From positions 62,001-126,000 of the forward strand of contig CANMGT010000001.1 in assembly GCA_947497495.1 (NCBI GenBank): a stretch of DNA of 64,000 nt, given 5' to 3'. This document shows positions 26,569 to 34,570 of the stretch, in pieces. Under the pieces are notes generated by a model. It ran no database searches and was not told the origin of the DNA. It was given only the letters and a program-made list of their open reading frames with translations. This DNA comes from an uncultured Lentibacter sp. Its GTDB lineage: Bacteria; Pseudomonadota; Alphaproteobacteria; Rhodobacterales; Rhodobacteraceae. The translations under genes and the position numbers were made by a program. Position 1 is the stretch's first letter. The number at the start of each line of letters is the position of its first letter.

Positions 26569-27129
26569 TTGTCGCATCGCAAAACTGACGTTTCGCAACA
26601 AACCGTTTGGATGCTCGCTGTGCGCGACAACCGCGACCGCGAGGCATTTGCCGCCCTGTTTGATTTCTTCGCGCCCCGCCTGAAGGGGTTTATCATGCGC
26701 TCCGGTGCCTCCGCCCACCTCGCAGAAGAGGTCGTGCAGGATGTGATGCTGACGATATGGCGCAAGGCAGCCCAGTTTGATCCTCACCGTGCGCAAGTTT
26801 CGGCGTGGATCTACCAGATCGCCCGCAACCGCCAAATCGACATTGCGCGCAAAGAATACCGCCCGATGCCCGAAGAGCTAAAGGAAGAACCTGGCTCAGA
26901 ACCTGACGCAAGCCAGATACTGGCCATCGAGCAGGAGTCAGGGCAGCTCAAGCAAGCGCTCTCCAAGCTCAAACCCGAGCAACGCGAAGTGCTCGAAAAA
27001 GCCTATATGGGTGACTTGACGCATCAGGAAATCGCCACGCAAACGGGTCTACCGCTCGGAACGATCAAATCCCGCATCCGGCTTGGGCTGGAGCGGTTAA
27101 GACACGAATTGAAAGACCTCACACCATGA
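26569..27129 (+). CDS. rpoE: RNA polymerase ECF sigma factor, RpoE type (ECF11-like)
   Basis: The protein directs RNA polymerase to stress promoters, in R. sphaeroides in response to singlet oxygen. Region 2 contains FAALFDFFAPRLKGFI and AEEVVQDVMLTIWRKA. Region 4 contains GDLTHQEIATQTGLPLGTIK. I chose TTG 26569 (186 residues), preceded by GAGGAAAG, because RpoE homologues begin shortly before the ML-AVRDNRDREAF helix. The in-frame ATG at 26494 lies only 5 bases after the predicted -10 box, where transcription has barely begun. The stop overlaps the chrR start (ATGA), so sigma and anti-sigma are co-translated. Confidence 0.85.
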   Translation: MSHRKTDVSQQTVWMLAVRDNRDREAFAALFDFFAPRLKGFIMRSGASAHLAEEVVQDVMLTIWRKAAQFDPHRAQVSAWIYQIARNRQIDIARKEYRPMPEELKEEPGSEPDASQILAIEQESGQLKQALSKLKPEQREVLEKAYMGDLTHQEIATQTGLPLGTIKSRIRLGLERLRHELKDLTP

Positions 27130-27761
27130 CCGCGATCAACCATCACATCCCCGACCCCATGATGGCCGCCTATGCTGCGGGAACCCTTCCGCATGCTTTC
27201 GCTGTTGTCGTGGCCAGCCATGTGTCGCTCTGCACGCAGTGTCGCGCAGCTTTGGAAGCCCACCAGAATGTCGGCGGCATCGTGCTGGAAGACACGCGCA
27301 CTGTTGCGCTGTCCTCAAGCCTCAAAGACGATATCCTTTCACAGCTCGACGCACCCTTTACCCCTGCGCCGGTTTACGAGCGCTCAGGCGTCTTGCCCGG
27401 CCCGGTGATGGAAGCGATGAAAGGCCGTGCGCCGCGCTGGAAAAAGCTCGGAATGGGCGTGCGTCAGGATATCCTGACAGCCGATGAAACCGGATCGGTG
27501 CGCTTGCTGCACATCCCGCCCGGACAGGCCGTGCCCGATCACAGCCACAACGGCCTTGAGATGACTTTGGTGCTCCAAGGCAGCTTCAGCGACGAGACAG
27601 GCCACTTTGGCGTTGGCGATGTTGAGATCGCCGATGAAACGCTTGAGCATACCCCCACAGCCGATGAAGGCGAGGCCTGTATATGCCTTGCCGCAACCGA
27701 TGCGAGCTTGCGGTTTCGCTCGCTTGTTCCGCGGCTGCTACAGCCCCTGTTCCGCATCTAA
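27126..27761 (+). CDS. chrR: ChrR-type zinc anti-sigma factor
   Basis: ChrR binds RpoE and releases it on singlet-oxygen or peroxide stress. This 211-residue homologue has the N-terminal zinc anti-sigma domain with HVSLCTQC (HxxxCxxC, about residues 32-39) and an early histidine in NHHIPDPMMAAYAAG. The C-terminal cupin domain carries HSHNGLEMTLVLQGSF and a later EHTP, the metal-binding set expected for the lipid-peroxide-responsive half. It overlaps rpoE by four bases. The length and domain order match the R. sphaeroides protein. Confidence 0.92.
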   Translation: MTAINHHIPDPMMAAYAAGTLPHAFAVVVASHVSLCTQCRAALEAHQNVGGIVLEDTRTVALSSSLKDDILSQLDAPFTPAPVYERSGVLPGPVMEAMKGRAPRWKKLGMGVRQDILTADETGSVRLLHIPPGQAVPDHSHNGLEMTLVLQGSFSDETGHFGVGDVEIADETLEHTPTADEGEACICLAATDASLRFRSLVPRLLQPLFRI

Positions 27762-27788
27762 GCGGCGCGCTCGACAAGACAGCAGAGG

Positions 27789-28526
27789 CTACTTGCCGCG
27801 GTAAACAAGCCAGTCGGGCAAGGCGTTAAACGCCCTTATAACCCACGAGAACGGTGCGGGAAAATCAGTGCGAAAGCGGCGTTTGCGCATGGCTTTGACA
27901 ACCCGCTCCGCCGCCACTTCGGGCGTCATCAGCATCGGCATTTTGAACGTGTTCTTCTGCGTCAACCGCGTTTTGATAAACCCCGGATTGACGATACGTA
28001 CCAAAACGCCCGTGCCTTTCAGATCAAGGCGCATCGTTTCGGCGAGGCTCATCAACGCAGCCTTGCTGGCGCCATACCCGATAGCAGCGGGCAAGCCGCG
28101 ATAGCCCGCAAGCGAGCCGACCAATGTGATATCCCCCTGCCGCGCGGCGACCATTTCGGGCACAACCGCCCCCAACACGCGCATCGCCCCTGTGAAGTTG
28201 ACGTCACACATCATCAGCGCGCTGTCGCTGTTCCACTCGGTTGCGCGCATCGGATCATAAGCACCTGCGTTGTAGATCAGGCCGTCAACAGGCCCGATTT
28301 CGGCCGCTGCTTGGCGCACCATTTCGGTATCTGTCACATCAAGCGGCACAGCGCGCGTATTGGGCAATTCGTCGCTCAGGCTTTCCAGCCTCTCAGCGCT
28401 GCGGGCCGACACGATCAGCTGTGCGCCCTCGGCACTCAGCTGCTTGGCCAAGCTACGACCGAGCCCTTCGCTGGCTCCGACAATCCAGTAGATCTTGCCA
28501 GAAAACTTTCCTGCCAATTCGCTCAT
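27789..28526 (-). CDS. Short-chain dehydrogenase of the RpoE cluster
   Basis: This 245-residue classical SDR has the cofactor motif in VGASEGLGRSLA, the GLIYNAGAYDPM segment, and the YxxxK catalytic pair in IGYGASKAAL. It overlaps the DUF1365 gene by four bases and is in the operon led by the RpoE-type promoter at 29301-29330. SDR genes of this type belong to the RpoE-ChrR regulon in Rhodobacter. Substrate unknown; a lipid-derived aldehyde or ketone is a reasonable guess from context. Confidence 0.85.
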   Translation of the reverse strand: MSELAGKFSGKIYWIVGASEGLGRSLAKQLSAEGAQLIVSARSAERLESLSDELPNTRAVPLDVTDTEMVRQAAAEIGPVDGLIYNAGAYDPMRATEWNSDSALMMCDVNFTGAMRVLGAVVPEMVAARQGDITLVGSLAGYRGLPAAIGYGASKAALMSLAETMRLDLKGTGVLVRIVNPGFIKTRLTQKNTFKMPMLMTPEVAAERVVKAMRKRRFRTDFPAPFSWVIRAFNALPDWLVYRGK

Positions 28527-29293
28527 TTGTTCGCCTCCGCGGGGCTTTGCCCATCACTCATCAAGGACGTTGGCGCGGGTTGTTTCTTCAGAAACGGTGC
28601 GCGCTTCACATAAAGAACCAAGGCCTGCCAATGGATCAGCGCAACCACACGCGCCGCCCCGAGCGGGCGCCGAAACGCAGCCCAGAGCAACGAGCGGCTC
28701 GTCGCGACGGCGCGCTTGCCCGACAGGGTTGCCAGCACGCCCTGATCTTCGTTCTCATAAGAAATCCGGATGTTAACCGCCTCGGCCGTCAGAGCGAAAT
28801 TGAACGCATACTGCCCCGCGATCTTTTGAAAGGGCGAGACATGCATAAGCTTTGTCGCCATCAAACGCTCGCTGCTTTTGATGGGCCGGAAGTCATCGTG
28901 CGCACAGAAATAGCAATGCCGCTGGCCAAAGGTGCTGTTCACTTCGGCAACGAAAGCACAAGGCGCGCCGTCGCGCAGCGCGATCCAAAAACTCACAGGG
29001 TTGAAGTTGAAGCTGAGAAAGTTTGGCTGCGTCAGAAGCAAAAGCTGCGCACCCTCCGGCGCGAAGCCGCGCTCGGCAAGAACCTCGCGAAACCACGCCA
29101 CACCCCTGCCCGCGCCCCGCGCACCGCCATGGTGTTTGTCCCAAATCGACCAGAGGTTAAAGCGATTGCGCGAGATCAGCCACGGGCGCGCTTCCGTAAA
29201 ATCGGTGAGGACATAGTCCACGCCATACTGAAACGTATTTTTGACGCCGCCTCGGCGCGCGTGAAGTGTCTTGGCTTGAATATGTTCTAACAT
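28523..29293 (-). CDS. DUF1365 family protein
   Basis: This 256-residue protein fits DUF1365, a family almost always next to an FAD amine-oxidase-like gene and a cyclopropane-synthase-like gene, as here. Recognisable segments are GGARGAGRGVAWF, FNPVSFWIAL and NSTFGQRHCYF. The biochemical role is not established to my knowledge; linkage points to membrane fatty-acid modification. The ATG at 29293 lies about one helical turn after the predicted -10 element, so the mRNA may be leaderless. Confidence 0.85.
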   Translation of the reverse strand: MLEHIQAKTLHARRGGVKNTFQYGVDYVLTDFTEARPWLISRNRFNLWSIWDKHHGGARGAGRGVAWFREVLAERGFAPEGAQLLLLTQPNFLSFNFNPVSFWIALRDGAPCAFVAEVNSTFGQRHCYFCAHDDFRPIKSSERLMATKLMHVSPFQKIAGQYAFNFALTAEAVNIRISYENEDQGVLATLSGKRAVATSRSLLWAAFRRPLGAARVVALIHWQALVLYVKRAPFLKKQPAPTSLMSDGQSPAEANK

Positions 29294-29300
29294 GTTACTC

Positions 29301-29330
29301 CCAATACGCCCGCGCCCGAGTTTCAGATCA
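29301..29330 (-). promoter_or_regulatory. RpoE-type promoter of the DUF1365-SDR operon
   Basis: On the minus strand, TGATCT (29330-29325), an 18-base spacer and TATTGG (29306-29301) mirror the divergent promoter on the other strand and the rpoE promoter. The predicted transcript start is near 29294, at the ATG itself. Confidence 0.55.
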
Positions 29331-29347
29331 CATTCTCAGACAGATAG

Positions 29348-29377
29348 TGATCTAAAGCCAGCGGTGCGGCGTATCCC
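29348..29377 (+). promoter_or_regulatory. RpoE-type promoter of the FAD oxidoreductase-methyltransferase operon
   Basis: TGATCT (29348-29353), an 18-base spacer and TATCCC (29372-29377) repeat the pattern seen upstream of rpoE. A leader of about 25 bases with GAGGCGG precedes the ATG at 29409. Confidence 0.6.
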
Positions 29378-29408
29378 CTCATAACCACGACCAACAGATG
29401 AGGCGGAA

Positions 29409-30749
29409 ATGCTCGATCAAACCCAAGGCCCCCGCAAGAAAATAGCTATCGTAGGGGGCGGCATCTCCGGACTATCGGCGGCCTATTACCTGTCGCCTTA
29501 CCACGATGTTACGCTGCTGGAAGCCGCACCGCGCCTTGGCGGCCATGCGCGCACTGTAATGGCCGGCAAAAAGGGCGATCAGCCGGTTGATACAGGGTTC
29601 ATCGTATTCAACTACGTGACTTACCCTTTTCTCACCCGCCTGTTCCGCGATCTTGATGTGCCGGTGACCAAAAGTGAAATGAGCTTCGGCGCCAGCATCA
29701 ACGATGGCGAGCTTGAATACGGGCTCAGCTCTCTCAAGGCGGTGATGGCTCAGAAAAGCAACCTGCTGCGCCCGCAGTTCTACAAGATGATCCTCGATAT
29801 CCTGCGCTTTGGTAAATACGCCGAAAACGCCGCCAAGGATGATGACAAAACAATTGGCGAGCTGGTTGACGAGCTTGGCCTTGGCACATGGTTTCGCGAC
29901 AACTACCTGATGCCAATGTGCGGCGCGATTTGGTCAACCCCCGTGAGCGCGGTTGACCAGTTTCCCGCAAAGTCCCTCGTGCAGTTTTTCCGCAATCACG
30001 CCTTGCTGGCCGGAGCTGGGCAGCACCAGTGGTGGACAGTCGAAGGCGGCAGCATCGAATATGTGAAACGCCTTGAAGCGGCCCTTCTGGCGCGCGGCTG
30101 CTCGCTGCGCACAAGCATGCCCGTCAGCGCTGTCACCCGCTCAAGCAACGGCGTAAGCGTCACGGCGGGCGGCACTACCGAGAGCTATGACGAGATCATC
30201 CTCGCCTGCCACTCTGACCAAGCACTGGCCATTCTCGGCAAGGACGCCAGCGCGCGCGAAAAGGCCGCCCTTGGAAGCATTCGCTATCAGCCCAACACAG
30301 CCGTGCTGCACGGCGACGCGGGCCAGATGCCCAAGCGCCGCGACTGCTGGACAAGCTGGGCCTACCGCTCGCAAGACGGCGACATCGGCGTGACCTACTG
30401 GATGAACAGGCTTCAAAACATTCCCGAAAGTGACCCGCTGTTTGTGACACTGAACCCGACAAAAACTATCCCGCAGGAGGCCGTCTACGACACGGTCGAA
30501 TACGCGCATCCGGTGTTCGACAAGGCAGCTTTGCAGGCGCAAAAAGATATTCGCCAGATGCAGGGCACCAACCATACATGGTTTGCAGGCGCCTGGAACC
30601 GCCACGGCTTTCACGAAGACGGCATCGCCAGTGCCATGCGCATCGTGCGCGCTCTATCCACGAAATCAGACATCAAAGGAGCAGAACATGCGCTTGACCA
30701 ACAAGGCTTTGAAAACCCAATTCCTGTCGACATGCGAGCGTCTGCGTGA
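29409..30749 (+). CDS. NAD(P)/FAD-dependent oxidoreductase, UfaD-like
   Basis: This 446-residue flavoprotein of the amine oxidase/protoporphyrinogen oxidase fold starts with the dinucleotide motif IVGGGISGLSAAYYL. It continues with EAAPRLGGHARTV and ends with TWFAGAWNRHGFHEDGI, typical of the partner gene of cyclopropane-synthase-like methyltransferases. In R. sphaeroides, a flavoprotein of this kind (UfaD) desaturates methylated phospholipid acyl chains on the way to furan fatty acids. Orthology here is inference from context. The frame overlaps the next gene by 62 bases. Confidence 0.85.
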   Translation: MLDQTQGPRKKIAIVGGGISGLSAAYYLSPYHDVTLLEAAPRLGGHARTVMAGKKGDQPVDTGFIVFNYVTYPFLTRLFRDLDVPVTKSEMSFGASINDGELEYGLSSLKAVMAQKSNLLRPQFYKMILDILRFGKYAENAAKDDDKTIGELVDELGLGTWFRDNYLMPMCGAIWSTPVSAVDQFPAKSLVQFFRNHALLAGAGQHQWWTVEGGSIEYVKRLEAALLARGCSLRTSMPVSAVTRSSNGVSVTAGGTTESYDEIILACHSDQALAILGKDASAREKAALGSIRYQPNTAVLHGDAGQMPKRRDCWTSWAYRSQDGDIGVTYWMNRLQNIPESDPLFVTLNPTKTIPQEAVYDTVEYAHPVFDKAALQAQKDIRQMQGTNHTWFAGAWNRHGFHEDGIASAMRIVRALSTKSDIKGAEHALDQQGFENPIPVDMRASA

Positions 30750-31845
30750 CGGCCAGCTGACCCTGCGCACGCCCGAAGGCGAGCGCTACAACTTTGGCAC
30801 ATCAGGGCCTGAAGCCGAGATGGTGATCAAGGATTGGTCAGCCGTTTCGGCTATGGCCGCGCATGGGCAAGTCGGCTTGGGCGAGACCTATGTGCAAGGC
30901 CTCTGGGATACGCCCTCGGTTGAAGGCCTGATGGCCATGGCGATGCGCAACCGCGACCACCTTGGCAGTTATGACCAAGCCAGCATGTTCAACAAGGCCA
31001 AGTTCCGGCTGGTTGACACTGTGCTGCGCGCCAACTCGCGCCGCGGCTCGCGCAAGAACATCCGCTCGCACTACGACGTCGGCAACGAGTTCTACGCGCT
31101 CTGGCTTGACGAGGGCATGACATATTCCTCAGGCCTGTTTGACCCGAATGAAGACGACCTGTCGCGCGCGCAGAGCCGAAAGAACGCCCGCGCCCTGTCA
31201 CGCCTGAACAGTAGCGAACGCACCCTCGAGATCGGATGTGGCTGGGGCGGGTTTGCCGAGGCCGCTCATGACGCAGGTCGCAACGTGACAGGCGTAACCA
31301 TTTCCCGCAACCAGCACAGCTATGCGGAATGCCGCCTTGACGGGCGCGCCGACATCCAGCTGCGCGACTATCGCGACATCGAAGGCAAGTATGACAACAT
31401 CGTCTCCATCGAGATGATAGAAGCCGTTGGCGCGCGCTATTGGCCAAGCTATTTTGGCACGCTCAAGAACAGCCTCGCCGACGGCGGGCGCGTGTTGTTA
31501 CAGGCCATCACCGTCAAAGACGACTACTTTGAAACCTATCAAACCTCGTCTGACTACATCCGCCAATACGTCTTTCCCGGTGGTATGCTCCTGTCTGATC
31601 AGGTGATCGCAGAGCAGGCGCAGAAAGCAGGCCTGCAAGTGCGCGACAACTTCGCTTTCGGGCAGGATTACGCCAAAACCTGCCGGATCTGGGCCGAGCG
31701 CCTCGCCGCGCAAAAACGCAAGATCACTGAGCAAGGCTACGGCGAAGGCTTCTTTCGCAACTGGCAGTATTACCTAGAAATCTGCGCCGCTTCGTTTGCG
31801 GTCGAGCATACGAATGTCGTTCAGGTCGAGCTTGCCCATGCGTAG
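30688..31845 (+). CDS. Cyclopropane-fatty-acid-synthase family methyltransferase (UfaM-like)
   Basis: This 385-residue SAM-dependent enzyme acts on double bonds of membrane phospholipid acyl chains. It has NIRSHYDVGNEFYALWLDE (family signature), YSSGLFDPNEDDL and the SAM loop LEIGCGWGGFAEAA. EMIEAVGARYW is the conserved segment after the SAM site. The start ATG at 30688 follows AAAGGAGCAGAAC and gives the expected N-terminus. In R. sphaeroides the RpoE-controlled homologue UfaM methylates vaccenoyl chains. Whether this one makes cyclopropane or methylated products is not readable from sequence. Confidence 0.88.
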   Translation: MRLTNKALKTQFLSTCERLRDGQLTLRTPEGERYNFGTSGPEAEMVIKDWSAVSAMAAHGQVGLGETYVQGLWDTPSVEGLMAMAMRNRDHLGSYDQASMFNKAKFRLVDTVLRANSRRGSRKNIRSHYDVGNEFYALWLDEGMTYSSGLFDPNEDDLSRAQSRKNARALSRLNSSERTLEIGCGWGGFAEAAHDAGRNVTGVTISRNQHSYAECRLDGRADIQLRDYRDIEGKYDNIVSIEMIEAVGARYWPSYFGTLKNSLADGGRVLLQAITVKDDYFETYQTSSDYIRQYVFPGGMLLSDQVIAEQAQKAGLQVRDNFAFGQDYAKTCRIWAERLAAQKRKITEQGYGEGFFRNWQYYLEICAASFAVEHTNVVQVELAHA

Positions 31846-32332
31846 GTTTGCGCTCCTCCTCGCATTGCTCGCCAGCCCGACGCTGCTGCAAGCCTCTCCC
31901 GTTCGCACAGCCCTGCCTGAGGCAGAGTTGCGCGGCGCTGCGACGTTTCGCTTGCTTGGCTTGCCGCTCTATAACGCCCGCCTATTTACCAAGGGCGGCG
32001 AAGCGCTCGATTGGAGCAGCGACTTCGGCCTTGAACTGAAATACCTGCGCAACCTGAGCGAAAACGACCTTGTCGAAGGCACGATGCGCGAGTTTAGCCG
32101 AACAGGTGCGGGCCTGCCTCTGCGCAGTCAGCTGGCGCGTTGCTTTGACGACGTTCAAAAAGGCGACAGCTATCTGGCCGTCTCCAAAGGCCCAAACAAG
32201 GTCGCGTTCTGGCTCAACGGACAACAGACATGCACCCTCGCGCACCCGCAGATCAAAACCCGCTTCATGGCGATCTTTCTTGGTGACAACACCCGCTCCA
32301 AGGCCTTCACCCGCCAACTAAAAGGCGAGTGA
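31838..32332 (+). CDS. Chalcone-isomerase-like periplasmic protein
   Basis: This 164-residue protein has a signal peptide (RRFALLLALLASPTLLQA) followed by a chalcone_isomerase-like domain: AATFRLLGLPLYNARLFT, then LKYLRNLSENDLVEGT. Bacterial members bind fatty acids rather than flavonoids, as far as known. ATG 31838 overlaps the upstream stop by eight bases. Its place in the cluster suggests lipid handling in the periplasm. Confidence 0.8.
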   Translation: MRRFALLLALLASPTLLQASPVRTALPEAELRGAATFRLLGLPLYNARLFTKGGEALDWSSDFGLELKYLRNLSENDLVEGTMREFSRTGAGLPLRSQLARCFDDVQKGDSYLAVSKGPNKVAFWLNGQQTCTLAHPQIKTRFMAIFLGDNTRSKAFTRQLKGE

Positions 32333-33558
32333 TGCTCTATCCGCGCGTCAGCCTCTATGCTCTGATGCTGGCTGCTGCTGGCATTCCGCTTTACATCCAC
32401 CTGCCGCGCTTTGCCTCTGTCGAGCTTGGCATCGGGCTCGGCACGATCGCGACAATCCTGCTGCTGATCCGGCTGATTGATCTGGTTCAAGATCCGCTGA
32501 TCGGCTGGGCCGTTGACCGTTGGCCGCGCGCGCAGGCGCTGTTCGCTATGGCGGCGGCGGGCGGCCTTGCGGTGGGCTTTCCCCTGCTCTTCAGGTCGCG
32601 CAGCGGGCCTCACGTCGTGACCGAGCTGGTCGCCGTTCTGGTGTTGCTGTTCTCGGCCTACAGCCTTGGCATGATCTTGCTTTACGGCCGCAGCGCCACG
32701 CTCGCCAAACGCCCCGAAAAAGCCGAACTGATGACAGTCGCAGCCTTTCGCGAGGGCGGGATGCTGGCAGGCGTTATCCTCGCCGCCGTCGCGCCCGCTG
32801 TTTTCCTCGGCCTCGGCTTCGGCGCGGGCGGCTACCCGGCCTTTGGCCTGTTTCTCGGCGCCATCGCGCTGCTGGCGGCCATCGTGACTCTGCCCATCTG
32901 GCGACGCCCCGTTGTGCAAGGCACCAGCCTATCACTCGCAGGGCTCGGCCAAGCTGGCGCGCTCCGGCTCTTGGCTTTGGCACTGGTCAATTCGCTGCCT
33001 GTCGCCATCACTTCGACGCTGTTTTTGTTCTTCGTCGAAGACCGGCTGAAATTGACGGGCATGGGCGGCCCCCTGCTGATTGCTTTCTTCCTGAGCGCTG
33101 GCCTGAGCGTTCCGGTCTGGACAAAGCTCAGCCAGAGGCTTGGCGCAAAACCCACCCTGCTGATCGCTATGCCGCTGGCCATCGCCGGCTTTGTCGGCGC
33201 GGCGTTTCTGGCCCCCGGCAACGCTATGGGCTTTGCTCTGGTCTGTCTGGCCTCAGGGGCCGCGCTTGGCGCTGACATGGTCATCCTGCCAGCGATGTTC
33301 TCTGTCGTTCTTACGCGCGCAGGCCTCAAGGCCTCCGCGGCTTTTGGCATCTGGTCGTTCGCGGGAAAACTCGGGCTGGCCATCGCCGCCTTCGCTGTTT
33401 TGCCCCTGCTCGAGCGTAGCGGCTTCAACCCCGGCGCCGCCAATAGCGCAGCCGCACTTACCACGCTCAACCTCGCCTATGCTGTCGCCCCCTGCCTACT
33501 AAAGCTCGCAGCACTCGCCCTAGTTCTCACACTCCCAAACGAGGAATCCACCCAATGA
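32332..33558 (+). CDS. MFS transporter, GPH/MelB-like
   Basis: This 408-residue membrane protein with about twelve helices belongs to the major facilitator superfamily, sugar/cation symporter branch. The DPLIGWAVDRWPRAQ loop between helices 2 and 3 is the family hallmark. ATG 32332 overlaps the upstream stop by one base; a GTG three bases earlier is also possible. MFS genes of this type recur in RpoE-ChrR clusters, yet their substrate is unknown. Confidence 0.87.
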   Translation: MLYPRVSLYALMLAAAGIPLYIHLPRFASVELGIGLGTIATILLLIRLIDLVQDPLIGWAVDRWPRAQALFAMAAAGGLAVGFPLLFRSRSGPHVVTELVAVLVLLFSAYSLGMILLYGRSATLAKRPEKAELMTVAAFREGGMLAGVILAAVAPAVFLGLGFGAGGYPAFGLFLGAIALLAAIVTLPIWRRPVVQGTSLSLAGLGQAGALRLLALALVNSLPVAITSTLFLFFVEDRLKLTGMGGPLLIAFFLSAGLSVPVWTKLSQRLGAKPTLLIAMPLAIAGFVGAAFLAPGNAMGFALVCLASGAALGADMVILPAMFSVVLTRAGLKASAAFGIWSFAGKLGLAIAAFAVLPLLERSGFNPGAANSAAALTTLNLAYAVAPCLLKLAALALVLTLPNEESTQ

Positions 33559-34115
33559 AACTTCTTGCAGCACTGCTTTTTCTGGCTCTCGCTGGCGCCC
33601 TCGCCAAGAACGTGTTTCTGAGCTTTCGGGCGCAAAATCCCGCAGATTACGCCGGAACCGGGCCCGCCTTTTCATTGCAACAACACCTGTCAGGCGACAT
33701 CCTCTCTGAAGGGCTGATCTATGGCCCGAACGGTAAAATGACCAACAGCTTCGTCGCCAAAATGCGCGGAGAGTGGAGCGGCAACACCGGCACGCTCAGT
33801 GAAGAGTTCACCTACTCAAATGGCAAAACACAAAGCCGGAAGTGGTTTTTGACACTCGGCGAAGGCAATACCTTCACCGCCATAGCTGATGACATCGTCG
33901 GCGAGGCCCGCGGCACTGTCTCGGGATCAACCATCAAGATGGAATACCAGATCGTGCTGCCGGAAGATGCGGGCGGCTACACCTTGAGCGCCACAGACTG
34001 GCTCTACCTCACAGAAAGCGGCGTCATCATGAACAAGTCCGAGATGCGCAAATTCGGGATCAAAGTAGCCGAACTCATCGCAACGATGCGTCCAGCGCCG
34101 GATGCCTCGCAATAG
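33555..34115 (+). CDS. DUF3833 family protein (cluster copy)
   Basis: This 186-residue exported protein has an N-terminal hydrophobic helix and a DUF3833 domain: LSGDILSEGLIYGPNGK, LSEEFTYSNGKTQSRKW, and YTLSATDWLYL. It lacks the lipobox cysteine present in the second DUF3833 gene of the window (39430-39960). Its start overlaps the MFS stop by four bases, so it ends the RpoE-controlled operon. The family has no known activity; the beta-rich fold suggests lipid or ligand binding. Confidence 0.82.
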   Translation: MKLLAALLFLALAGALAKNVFLSFRAQNPADYAGTGPAFSLQQHLSGDILSEGLIYGPNGKMTNSFVAKMRGEWSGNTGTLSEEFTYSNGKTQSRKWFLTLGEGNTFTAIADDIVGEARGTVSGSTIKMEYQIVLPEDAGGYTLSATDWLYLTESGVIMNKSEMRKFGIKVAELIATMRPAPDASQ

Positions 34116-34358
34116 GCAAGCCACCATAAAACGACCGCGAAAACCGAGGTCGAACCAACGTCAATGGCACCGCGAACTATATGTAGGGAGGGGCTGGCGA
34201 CGCGCGGCGGCCTACGGCCTTGATCCCGCGCGGGCGAACAACCGCAAAGGGCTTGTTTCCTTTTTCGCTGCATTCTGCGCAAAGGTCGGGTTTTTCGTTT
34301 TCAGTCACTAGGTGACGTAACAGTCAAATTCGCCTGACGTCTAAAAGTGGGGGGGAAA
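34116..34358. other. Intergenic region after the RpoE cluster
   Basis: These 243 bases hold no gene I can support. There are T-runs (CCTTTTTCG, GGTTTTTCG) around 34258-34300 that could belong to terminators. A G-run precedes the tRNA 3' end. No clear long stem was found. Confidence 0.35.
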
Positions 34359-34435
34359 TGGCGGACCGAGGAGGATTCGAACCCCCGACCCCCTGATTCG
34401 TAGTCAGGTACTCTATCCAGCTGAGCTATCGGTCC
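34359..34435 (-). tRNA. tRNA-Arg (anticodon ACG)
   Basis: The 77 bases fold as a cloverleaf on the minus strand. The acceptor GGACCGA pairs with TCGGTCC, the D-arm is GCTC...GAGT, the anticodon stem CCTGA/TCAGG encloses CTACGAA with anticodon ACG, and the T-arm contains GGTTCGAATCC. The CCA end is encoded (34361-34359). It reads CGN arginine codons after A34-to-inosine editing. Confidence 0.95.
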
Positions 34436-34570
34436 GTGAGGTCGTCATCTAGGGGGTGCTGGCGGGCATTGCAAGTGGGTTTTTCATACAAATGCAAAAA
34501 CGGTCCGGCAAGCCTGCGCAAAACCCCCAAAAATGCGGGTTTGGCCGCAACACGGGCTTGGCAGAAGACC

